From: a virus
IMG/VR virus record: IMGVR_UViG_3300046558_000413
Span: 1 to 45,992 of that record
Direction: 5' to 3' (one strand)
DNA: 45,992 bases
Shown: in pieces, positions 32,631-38,976 of the stretch
Numbering within the stretch: the first letter of the stretch is position 1
Layout: every line of letters begins with the position of its first letter
Position numbers and translations under genes: made by a program
The notes under the pieces: model-generated
Database searches by the model: none
Seen by the model: the letters and a program-made list of their open reading frames with translations, nothing else
Told to the model about the DNA's origin: nothing

Positions 32631-32811
32631 CGGCGACATGCTCGATGTCATTTGCAACAACGTTTACGGCCATCTGAATGGCAGCGTCGAGGCCGTGCTC
32701 GATGCCAATCAGGGGCTGGCCGATGAGCTTCAGCCGTTCCGGTTGGGCGTGATCATCGTCCTGCCGGATCTGCCCAGCCCGACCAATGAAGGCGTCAGCT
32801 TGTGGGATTGA
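32605..32811 (+). CDS. Tail protein X
   Basis: 68 aa from ATG 32605, inside the end of gpU. LysM-like gpX pattern: RTSDGDMLDVICNNVYGHLNGSVEAVLDANQGLADELQPFRLGVIIVLPDLP. It joins the tail hub and precedes gene D as in P2. Confidence 0.92.
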   Translation: MATICRTSDGDMLDVICNNVYGHLNGSVEAVLDANQGLADELQPFRLGVIIVLPDLPSPTNEGVSLWD

Positions 32812-32842
32812 CCCGGGAGAGGCCTTCGCCGGCGACGCGTCG

Positions 32843-32856
32843 CGTTACGCGTAACG
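32843..32856. repeat. Perfect palindrome CGTTACGCGTAACG, copy 2
   Basis: 14-bp perfect palindrome in the 95-bp gap between X and D, sharing the core GTTACGCGTAAC with 26576-26587. A terminator follows 16 bp later. Confidence 0.6.
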
Positions 32857-32871
32857 ACACCTTGTTTTCTG

Positions 32872-32894
32872 GCCCGCCTTGTGCGGGTTTTTTA
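32872..32894 (+). terminator. Terminator before gene D
   Basis: GCCCGC (32872-32877), loop CTTGT, GCGGGT (32883-32888; one G.U pair) and a T-rich run TTTTTATT. Gene D begins 13 bp later. Confidence 0.7.
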
Positions 32895-32906
32895 TTGGAA
32901 AAAACC

Positions 32907-33956
32907 ATGACTCCGATGTTTCGCATTGTCGCCGATGGGGCCGACGTCACGGCCAAGATCAACGATCGGCTGTTGTTGCTGCGCACCTCTGACAAGCCGG
33001 GCATGGAGTCCGACGAGTTTGAGTTGCGTATCGACGACCGTGATGGGCAAGTGCAATTGCCACGGCGTGGCAGCTCAATCGAGATCTACCTGGGCTATGC
33101 CGAAACGACCTTGACGCGTATGGGCAGTTACACCGTCGACACGGTCGAGGTGTCAGGCCCGCCGGACACGATCGTGATCAAGGGCAAGGCCAGCGACGTG
33201 CGTGGCAGTGGCAAAACCATCCGTAGCGGAAGCTGGGAAGGCGTGCCGTTGTCGAAGATCGTGGCTGACGTGGCCGCGCGCAATGGCTGGACGCCGGTGT
33301 GTCCGGTGTCGACCAAGGTCGCCCGGGTCGACCAGCTCAACGAGTCCGATTTTAATTTCATCACCCGGCTGGCCAAGCAATACGACTGCACGGCCAAGGT
33401 GGCCGACGGCAAGCTGTTGGTGATGCCGCGCCAAGGTGGCCAGACGGCCAGCGGTAAGGCATTTGGCGCTATCACGCTGACCCGCAGTGACCTCAGCCGC
33501 TGGCAATTCAGTCTCGGCGATCGCAACTCACACAAGACGGTTGCGACCAAGCATCAGGACAAAAAGAACGGCAAGCTCGCGGTGGTCACCATCGACAACG
33601 ACGACGCGCCGGATGGCCTGCCGGCAGTGCATACCGACCGTCATATCTACCCAGACAAGGGCGCTGCTGAAGCGGCGGCCAAGGCCCGTCTGTCGGCGTT
33701 CAACCGCTCGACCGCCGATGTGCGGCTTGAAATGCCCGGTCGAACGGACATCTTCGCCGAGCGTCCCATCATCGCTCAGGGTTTCAAGGTCGGGCTTGAT
33801 GGTGAATACCTGGCGGATTCGGTCGAGCAGGTGTTCACCCAGTCCGGCTGGTCGACCACCGTCGAATGCAATGCCGGCAAAGCTGGTAAATCCAAGGGCA
33901 AGAAAAAGAAAGAGGCTAAGCCACCGCTCAAGGTGGTGAACATCGAGAAACAGTAA
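32907..33956 (+). CDS. Late control protein D / tail hub
   Basis: 349 aa from ATG 32907. P2 gpD family: MTPMFRIVADGADVTAKINDRLLLLRTSDKPGMESDEFELRIDDRDGQ, YLGYAETTLTRMGSYTVDTVEVSGPPDTIVIKGKASDVRGS, GTPLSKI-like EGVPLSKIVADVAARNGW, and NFITRLAKQYDCTAKVADGKLLVMPRQG. In P2 it is the baseplate hub under the spike. A Lys-rich C-terminal tail (KAGKSKGKKKKEAK) is notable. It is named late control D by family; no transcriptional role is implied. Confidence 0.92.
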   Translation: MTPMFRIVADGADVTAKINDRLLLLRTSDKPGMESDEFELRIDDRDGQVQLPRRGSSIEIYLGYAETTLTRMGSYTVDTVEVSGPPDTIVIKGKASDVRGSGKTIRSGSWEGVPLSKIVADVAARNGWTPVCPVSTKVARVDQLNESDFNFITRLAKQYDCTAKVADGKLLVMPRQGGQTASGKAFGAITLTRSDLSRWQFSLGDRNSHKTVATKHQDKKNGKLAVVTIDNDDAPDGLPAVHTDRHIYPDKGAAEAAAKARLSAFNRSTADVRLEMPGRTDIFAERPIIAQGFKVGLDGEYLADSVEQVFTQSGWSTTVECNAGKAGKSKGKKKKEAKPPLKVVNIEKQ

Positions 33957-33990
33957 CCGCATCCCATCGCCGCCTGAGTGCGGTTTTTTT
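33955..33990 (+). terminator. Terminator-plus-leader before endolysin
   Basis: AACCGCA (33955-33961, overlapping the gene D stop) pairs with TGCGGTT (33979-33985) followed by TTTTT. A shorter GCCGC/GCGGT pairing is also possible. TATGTCTGGAG follows, again the CTGGAG leader. Confidence 0.65.
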
Positions 33991-34006
33991 ATGTCTGGAG
34001 TTTGTA

Positions 34007-34570
34007 ATGTCCATCACTGATCAACAACTGCAAAGCATCATGCCCAACGCCCGCCGACAAGCGGGCGTTTTTGTATCCGCCCTCAACGCAGCCATGGCCC
34101 ATCGACAGATCAACACGCCGAAACGCCAAGCCGCGTTCCTGGCCCAGATCGGTCACGAGTCGGGTCAGTTGCAGTACGTCCGCGAAATGGGCGGCGACCA
34201 ATACCTGAGCAAATACGACACCGGCAACCTGGCTGCGAAACTGGGCAACACGCCGACAGCGGATGGCGATGGCCAGCGCTATCGCGGTCGCGGCCTGATC
34301 CAAGTGACCGGCCACGACAACTACCTACGCTGCAGCTTGGCGCTGTTCGGTGATGAGCGATTGCTGCGCACGCCTGAATTGCTGGAGCTGCCGCAGTGGG
34401 CCGCCGAGTCGGCTGCATGGTTCTGGTCAGTGAATGGGTTGAACGCGCTGGCCGATCAAAATGAATTCAACACGATCACCCGCAGGATCAATGGAGGTCT
34501 CAATGGCCTGCAGGATCGGCTGGAGTTGTGGGGGCGGGCGAGGGCGGTGCTATGCGTCTCGGCGAACTGA
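34007..34570 (+). CDS. Endolysin, glycoside hydrolase family 19
   Basis: 187 aa, a GH19 chitinase-like muramidase that cuts peptidoglycan. Motifs: INTPKRQAAFLAQIGHESGQLQYVRE (catalytic Glu in GHES near residue 50), YRGRGLIQVTGHDNYLRCS near 98-112, and a C-terminal TRRINGGLNGLQDRLELW. No signal peptide, so export depends on the holin. Overlaps the Rz gene by 19 nt. Confidence 0.93.
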   Translation: MSITDQQLQSIMPNARRQAGVFVSALNAAMAHRQINTPKRQAAFLAQIGHESGQLQYVREMGGDQYLSKYDTGNLAAKLGNTPTADGDGQRYRGRGLIQVTGHDNYLRCSLALFGDERLLRTPELLELPQWAAESAAWFWSVNGLNALADQNEFNTITRRINGGLNGLQDRLELWGRARAVLCVSAN

Positions 34571-35091
34571 TACCGGCGCCGTATCGGCTGCTGGCGAGAG
34601 GCGTGCTGCTGGCCGTCTTGGTCGGTGGTTCTGTGGCCACTACCTGGCAAGTACAGGATTGGCGCTACGGCAAACAGCTCGCAGAGCAGGCCCAACTCCA
34701 CACCGAAACCCTCAACCAACTGAATCTGGCCTCGGCCGCGCAACAGCGTGCCGAACAGGACAAACGCCTCGCGCTTGAGCAGCGCTTGGTTAACAGCGAA
34801 CAAACCCATTACCGAGCCCTGAGCGATGTCCAACGTGATCAAAGTCGCCTGCGCGACCGCCTTGCCACTGCTGATCTGCGCCTGTCAGTCCTATTCGACG
34901 CCACCACCGGCGCCGGCAACGGATCGGTGTCAGCCACCACCGCCACCGGCGGCGTGGTTCATGGCCCCACAAGAGCCGAACTTAACCCAGCGCATGCTCA
35001 ACGAATTATCGGAGTCACCGATGACGGCGACCGGGGGCTGATCGCATTGGCTGCGTGCCAAGGTTATGTCAAAGCGATCACTTTCCAATGA
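34552..35091 (+). CDS. Inner-membrane spanin Rz
   Basis: 179 aa from ATG 34552. One N-terminal transmembrane segment (about 14-36, LLARGVLLAVLVGGSVATTW) and a periplasmic coiled coil (about 40-115, LAEQAQLHTETLNQLNLASAAQQRAEQDKRL). This is the i-spanin layout that bridges to Rz1 and fuses inner and outer membranes at lysis. The Rz1 gene is nested in another frame, as in lambda. Confidence 0.9.
   Translation: MRLGELIPAPYRLLARGVLLAVLVGGSVATTWQVQDWRYGKQLAEQAQLHTETLNQLNLASAAQQRAEQDKRLALEQRLVNSEQTHYRALSDVQRDQSRLRDRLATADLRLSVLFDATTGAGNGSVSATTATGGVVHGPTRAELNPAHAQRIIGVTDDGDRGLIALAACQGYVKAITFQ
34826..35041 (+). CDS. Outer-membrane spanin lipoprotein Rz1, nested in Rz
   Basis: 71 aa, wholly inside Rz in another frame. 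A short signal sequence ends in the lipobox LLICAC (lipidated Cys at about residue 20), then a Pro-rich stretch (STPPPAPATDRCQPPPPPAAWFM) and EPNLTQRMLNELSESP. These are hallmark o-spanin features. Confidence 0.9.
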   Translation: MSNVIKVACATALPLLICACQSYSTPPPAPATDRCQPPPPPAAWFMAPQEPNLTQRMLNELSESPMTATGG

Positions 35092-35118
35092 AAAAAGCCG
35101 GGTTTCCCCGGCTTCTTC
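35091..35118. terminator. Bidirectional terminator at the end of the late operon
   Basis: AAGCCGGG (35095-35102), loop TTTC, CCCGGCTT (35107-35114). On the minus strand the hairpin is followed by six T residues, so it is a strong terminator for leftward transcription from the small peptide gene at 35121-35204. On the plus strand it closes the lysis genes. Confidence 0.8.
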
Positions 35119-35120
35119 TA

Positions 35121-35204
35121 TCAGGCAAGCAACAGTGGCAGTACCTCTTGAAGCAGACGAACCACCTCAATTGCCAAGATCAACATCAAATGGCTAATGG
35201 ACAT
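35121..35204 (-). CDS. Candidate 27-aa TisB-like membrane peptide
   Basis: Minus-strand frame of 28 codons starting ATG at 35204 with GAGGA 8 nt upstream. The peptide (MSISHLMLILAIEVVRLLQ..., ending PLLLA) is almost entirely hydrophobic with Glu, Arg, Gln and Glu spaced to one face of a helix, like TisB-type toxins. The same frame is open back to an ATG at 35276 (51 aa), but the internal start has the better ribosome site. A hairpin (35238-35263) lies in its leader and a strong terminator directly follows. Function is inferred from these features only; similarity to a known toxin family is not established. Confidence 0.5.
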   Translation of the reverse strand: MSISHLMLILAIEVVRLLQEVLPLLLA

Positions 35205-35237
35205 TTTTGCATCCTCTTCGTGATGCTCAGTCACCAA

Positions 35238-35263
35238 GCCCTTAGTCGCAAGCGACCAAGGGC
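35238..35263 (-). other. Hairpin in the leader of the small peptide gene
   Basis: GCCCTT-A-GTCG (35238-35248), loop CAAG, CGAC-C-AAGGGC (35253-35263): ten pairs with one mismatch. It ends about 20 nt before the Shine-Dalgarno of the 27-aa frame. Structured 5' leaders that hide the start are usual in type I toxin mRNAs. Confidence 0.5.
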
Positions 35264-35282
35264 CATGGCTCACCATCCATGA

Positions 35283-36440
35283 TCTATGCTACTTTTGATT
35301 CGCGAGAATCTGTGAAGCCAGCATCATTTCGGTGCCGGATCGGCCTAAGCGTTAACGATCCGTGGTTTTGCAGCGAGGCTGGAGGGTTGCCGCCCTTCAG
35401 CTTTTTTTTGCTTTTTTTTCTTACTTTCGTTTTTTCCTTTCATCAAACCGACAGGGGCCGTCGCCGGAATCTCAAATGAGACGTGGCGTTTGGTTCTGTG
35501 TGGCTGATGGGAGTGATCTTAGAGCGGGCTTTAAAACTCGTCAATCGCGACCACGGTCCTATGGTGGAAAAACTGAGACACTAAAAAAAACGTTTTTTTA
35601 TATGTTTTTGTTTCTCTCTGAAATGTCTGGAGGCCTTGATTTGTAAGGGTTTTGAAGGTTTTCATTGTTGTTTTTTTTGCTGTTTTAGAACAGCTCATTA
35701 AAACCCTAATTTAATAATGTAGAACCGCCTTTAATCTCTGTTTGTGTTTGTGCTTACACTACTGAGTTTGATATCTAAAAGGTGGGATGGCCGGTCGTCG
35801 GATTTATTGTTGGGGTATTTGTGTTGATCTGGTGTTTTAAATAACGCGGAATGTTTGTCTATACAGCTTAGTTTGTTTTTTATGTAGATGTTGAAATCTC
35901 GTGATCCGCTGCAGCCCACGTCATCCGTGGCTTGTAGCGTAATTGGCTTTCGCTAGATATACCCCTAAGACATTCTCAATCATCCAGAAAATTAAAAAGC
36001 TTGCACAAATGCATTTTTTAGACCAAAATCGCCTCAAAGACCTACCTTTGGTCATTTTCTATACCATACGCAATCCCACGTTCTTGGGACCCCTAGCGCT
36101 AGCTTTGTCCAAAGCGTGTATTTTCTAATACACTCCTCGTATCCAGATTCTTCAAGTCCCTCCTCTTCGTAAAAAAAATATTTTTTTTTGAAAAAAAACC
36201 GCTCTGAATCGATTTTTTGCTTCGTCTCCGCGTCCTCCAGCGTTGGACGATGAGCTCTGCTGGCCTGAGTGGGGGGCGAATTGCTCGTCTGAAGGGTATG
36301 CATCGTTTGCCGGACAGTCTCCAAGTTGCGGGTGCAGAGCGCGAGGTGGAAGAGGGAGCTCTTATCTGATGTGGTAATGCTCACGCTTAGGTACCCCCGT
36401 CGGTCTGATATTTCCTGCAAAAATTGACCGGAAGGCTTTC
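35283..36440. other. AT-rich gene-poor stretch between lysis genes and umuDC
   Basis: About 1.1 kb with long T- and A-runs (35399-35438, 35581-35610, 36168-36200), clearly lower in GC than both sides. Open frames here (for example 36052-36420 minus, 35731-35919 minus, 35943-36128 plus) have no ribosome site, rely on TTG or are interrupted by homopolymers, and match nothing I recognise. I see no RNA gene. It may be decayed cargo or hold a small RNA. Confidence 0.5.
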
Positions 36441-36450
36441 AAAAAGTTAA

Positions 36451-36466
36451 CTGTACATTTGTACAG
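36451..36466. promoter_or_regulatory. LexA operator (SOS box) upstream of umuDC
   Basis: CTGTACATTTGTACAG, a perfect CTGT-N8-ACAG palindrome, 19 bp before the umuD-like ATG. It places the umuDC pair under LexA control, so it would be induced by the same DNA damage that inactivates the prophage repressor. Confidence 0.85.
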
Positions 36467-36484
36467 TGTTGGAAGTCGTGAGTC

Positions 36485-36910
36485 ATGAGTTACTCAATTC
36501 TAGGTCCCATCAGTGAGGGCGGTTCGAAGGTGCCGCTATGTCTCTTCCGAGTCCCGGCCGGCTTTCCCTCGCCGGCTGCGGATCACATTGAAGCGCAGAT
36601 ATCGCTAGATGAGGTGCTGAACATTCGTGCGCCACACGTCTACCTGGTGTCACTCGCTGGTGAAAGCATGCAGGGCGCGGGGATCTATGAGGGAGACTTG
36701 GCCATAGTCGATCGATCAATTGAGCCCGCCCACGGCCACATCGTCATTGCGCTGTTGAACAATGAGCCCGTATGCAAGCGCCTATGCCTTCGCGGTAGGG
36801 AGGTCATCCTGATGTCGGAAAACCCCAAGTACCCGCCACGGTACGTCCTTGAGGGTGACGAGCTGTCGATTTGGGGGGTGATCACCAGCAGCGTGCGCAG
36901 CCATGTCTAA
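36485..36910 (+). CDS. umuD: UmuD-like protein, S24 peptidase
   Basis: 141 aa, normal for UmuD. Self-cleavage pair Ala25-Gly26 before FPSPAADH, nucleophile Ser61 in GESMQGAGI and base Lys98 in VCKRL. After RecA-stimulated cleavage UmuD' would join UmuC as DNA polymerase V. Controlled by the SOS box at 36451. The stop overlaps the umuC start by 8 nt. Confidence 0.93.
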   Translation: MSYSILGPISEGGSKVPLCLFRVPAGFPSPAADHIEAQISLDEVLNIRAPHVYLVSLAGESMQGAGIYEGDLAIVDRSIEPAHGHIVIALLNNEPVCKRLCLRGREVILMSENPKYPPRYVLEGDELSIWGVITSSVRSHV

Positions 36911-38180
36911 CGAGCGGCCGGTATTCGGCCTGATCGATTGCAACAGCTTCTATGCCAGCTGCGAGCGCGTGTTTCGCCCTGACCTCGCCAAGGTGCCTAT
37001 CGTGGTGCTGTCGAACAACGACGGCTGCGTCATTGCCCGCAGCTACGACGCAAAGCCCTACGTGAAAATGGGCGAGCCGTACTTCCAGATCAAGCACAAA
37101 CTCAAGCAGCATGGCATCGTCCCGTTTTCCTCGAACTATGCGCTTTACGGTGACATGAGTGAGCGTGTCATGACACTGATCGAGTCGATGGTACCCGCCG
37201 TTGAGGTCTACAGCATCGACGAAGCCTTCGTCGACCTCACCGGCATTAATGACCTGGACTCGCTCGGCCGCAAGATCCGCAGCCAAGTGCTGCGCTGCAC
37301 GGGCATCCCGGTCGGTGTCGGCATCGCGCATACCAAGACCCTAGCCAAGCTGGCCAACCACACCGCCAAACGCTTGCAGGCGCAAACCGGTGGCGTTGTG
37401 AACATCTGCGACCCAATCAAGCGCGACTGGGTGCTGCGTAATACGGACGTAGCGGAGGTGTGGGGAGTAGGCCGGCGCATGAAAATGCACTTGGATGGCA
37501 TGGGGATCAAGACCGCAATGGATCTGGCCAAGGCCGACCCGTGGACGTTGAGAAAAAACTTCAGCGTGGTGATCGAGAAAACTGCCCGGGAATTGGCCGG
37601 CACGCCGTGCCTGGAGCTGGATGAGCCGGATCCGCCAAAGCAGGAGATCTGCTGCAGCCGGATGTTCGGTAAAAGGCTGAAGGAGCTGACCCCAATCAAG
37701 GAAGCGGTGGCGACTTACATGATGCGGGCATCGGAAAAGCTCCGGGCACAAAATTCGCTGTGCAAGAAGATTCGGGTCAGCATCCGCACCGGAATGTTCA
37801 ACCCCGATGAGGCTAAATATGCGAATGGTGTCGTGGTGGATCTGCCTTACCCAACTGATGACGTTCGGCTTTTGACCACTGCAGCCGTCAATGCACTAGA
37901 TCGTGTATTTCGTCCTGATTTCAGTTACAGCAAAGCGGAAGTCATCCTACTGAATCTATGCCAACCAGGTGAATACACAGACGATCTGTTCGCCACTTCT
38001 CAGCCTACTGAGGCGACGAGAGTGATGGCGGTGCTGGACGAAATCAATGGCCGGTGGGGGAGGGGGACGCTCCGGGCTGCGAGTGTGCCGAGCAATCCAG
38101 ATTGGGGCATGCGACGGGAAATGATGAGCCAAAGCTATACCACGCGCTTGGACCAGTTGTGGACAGTTAACTGTCGATAA
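36903..38180 (+). CDS. umuC: UmuC-like Y-family DNA polymerase
   Basis: 425 aa, full length. N-terminal FGLIDCNSFYASCERVFRPDL holds the first catalytic Asp, YSIDEAFVDLTGI the DE pair, then VGVGIAHTKTLAKLANHTAK. The C-terminal part includes SYTTRLDQLWTV, usual for UmuC. It performs error-prone translesion synthesis with UmuD'. Being on the phage side of the tRNA-Ser end at 38254, the pair appears to be carried by the prophage near its right end; it could also be an older insertion next to it. Confidence 0.93.
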   Translation: MSNERPVFGLIDCNSFYASCERVFRPDLAKVPIVVLSNNDGCVIARSYDAKPYVKMGEPYFQIKHKLKQHGIVPFSSNYALYGDMSERVMTLIESMVPAVEVYSIDEAFVDLTGINDLDSLGRKIRSQVLRCTGIPVGVGIAHTKTLAKLANHTAKRLQAQTGGVVNICDPIKRDWVLRNTDVAEVWGVGRRMKMHLDGMGIKTAMDLAKADPWTLRKNFSVVIEKTARELAGTPCLELDEPDPPKQEICCSRMFGKRLKELTPIKEAVATYMMRASEKLRAQNSLCKKIRVSIRTGMFNPDEAKYANGVVVDLPYPTDDVRLLTTAAVNALDRVFRPDFSYSKAEVILLNLCQPGEYTDDLFATSQPTEATRVMAVLDEINGRWGRGTLRAASVPSNPDWGMRREMMSQSYTTRLDQLWTVNCR

Positions 38181-38253
38181 TTGGCGTGCGCTTTGGGCTG
38201 CTGTCGAACGAATACGTGATTAAGTGTTTGCCATGGCCGCCTATGTGTTGAAC

Positions 38254-38277
38254 GTTCGAATCTCTCCTTCACCGCCA
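38254..38277 (+). other. Candidate attR: 3' end of a tRNA-Ser
   Basis: GTTCGAATCTCTCCTTCACC followed by GCCA: T-loop, half of the T-stem, acceptor strand and CCA end of a Pseudomonas tRNA-Ser, most like the GGA isoacceptor from memory, with one base difference (T for C). No upstream tRNA body exists here. A tRNA 3' fragment at the far end from an integrase is the normal signature of a phage attachment site. The intact tRNA should sit left of base 1. Confidence 0.7.
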
Positions 38278-38294
38278 CATTCAGTAAACGCAAT

Positions 38295-38335
38295 CCCCTG
38301 ATTTTCCTAGAGAAAGTCGGGGGGTTGTGGTTTTT
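38295..38335 (+). terminator. Hairpin terminator after the tRNA-Ser end
   Basis: CCCC-T-GATTTTC (38295-38306), loop CTAGA, GAAAGTC-GGGG (38312-38322), then GGTTGTGGTTTTT. It may be the original terminator of the host tRNA-Ser gene, displaced by the prophage. Confidence 0.5.
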
Positions 38336-38481
38336 GGCATGCGAAAAAAGGCCATATGGGACTGAGATGGGACTGGGGCGCTATTTTGGTGCAAAAATGG
38401 CCATCACCGAATGGGTGGCTGACCTTCGCAAGCGATTCGATGAGCTAGGCTTCTGCGGACCGAACTCCAAGGAAGGCTGCT

Positions 38482-38700
38482 ATGCCAAATAACTCAGATT
38501 CCAACATTGCCACTGCAGATGCACTCACATTACTACTGCACAATCAGCATGCGCTTGGGGCGGCGATAGAGGAGGTCACCAAGTGGCTTTCGGAAAATGG
38601 CGTAGGGACAGTTGCAGAGAACGCGGTCGGGGCCATGGAAACTCTGGATGAAAACGCGAAAGCGATTACAGAAGCGATCACGCGACTCCGTCGGCTTTAG
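38482..38700 (+). CDS. Small acidic protein, 72 aa
   Basis: A 72-aa protein: ATADALTLLLHNQHALGAAIEEVTKWLSENG, then a helix AMETLDENAKAITEAITRL. Short proteins of this pattern are common in Pseudomonas accessory regions; no function is known to me. A paralogue broken by a stop codon lies at 43300-43515 on the other strand. GGAAGG lies about 8 nt upstream of the start. A 31-aa frame (38397-38492) overlaps its 5' end and is probably not a gene. Confidence 0.7.
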   Translation: MPNNSDSNIATADALTLLLHNQHALGAAIEEVTKWLSENGVGTVAENAVGAMETLDENAKAITEAITRLRRL

Positions 38701-38715
38701 GGAGTCGTCTTGATA

Positions 38716-38739
38716 GGCTGCAATCGGCCAAAAGCAGCC
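38716..38739 (+). repeat. 24-bp repeat, left copy
   Basis: Begins GGCTGCAATCGGCC and continues AAAAGCAGCC. An inverted copy with 4 differences lies at 41190-41213, so the pair brackets the 714-aa gene. The element resembles a dispersed Pseudomonas repeat I recall. Confidence 0.5.
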
Positions 38740-38976
38740 GGTGGATAGGTGAATGCAACGGCTCTTACCGTCTCACCTCCAAAGGTGACCGATAAAATAT
38801 CCTGCCTTGGCCTAAAGATCATTCAGATTGAGATTGCTGTTGCACAGTGCTACAAGATCAGATGAAAGACTGAGATTTAGGTCCAGCGCATTTGCGAAGC
38901 ATGCAGGCAGTACGTTTGGTCTCAATGATCTACTGCGGTATACACCAATTGAATTTGATAAATCCAAGGAAAGTAC

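Noticed and set aside
26647-33956. Defective tailocin instead of a phage
   Set aside because: Complete head, terminase, portal and integrase genes are present and intact, so a full temperate phage is more likely.
36052-36420. 122-aa minus-strand frame in the AT-rich region
   Set aside because: It depends on a TTG start without a ribosome site, runs through A- and T-tracts (FFFKKKYFF) and resembles no family.
38397-38492. 31-aa frame before the 72-aa gene
   Set aside because: No ribosome site, overlaps the next start, and no family; could be a remnant, but not supported as a gene.
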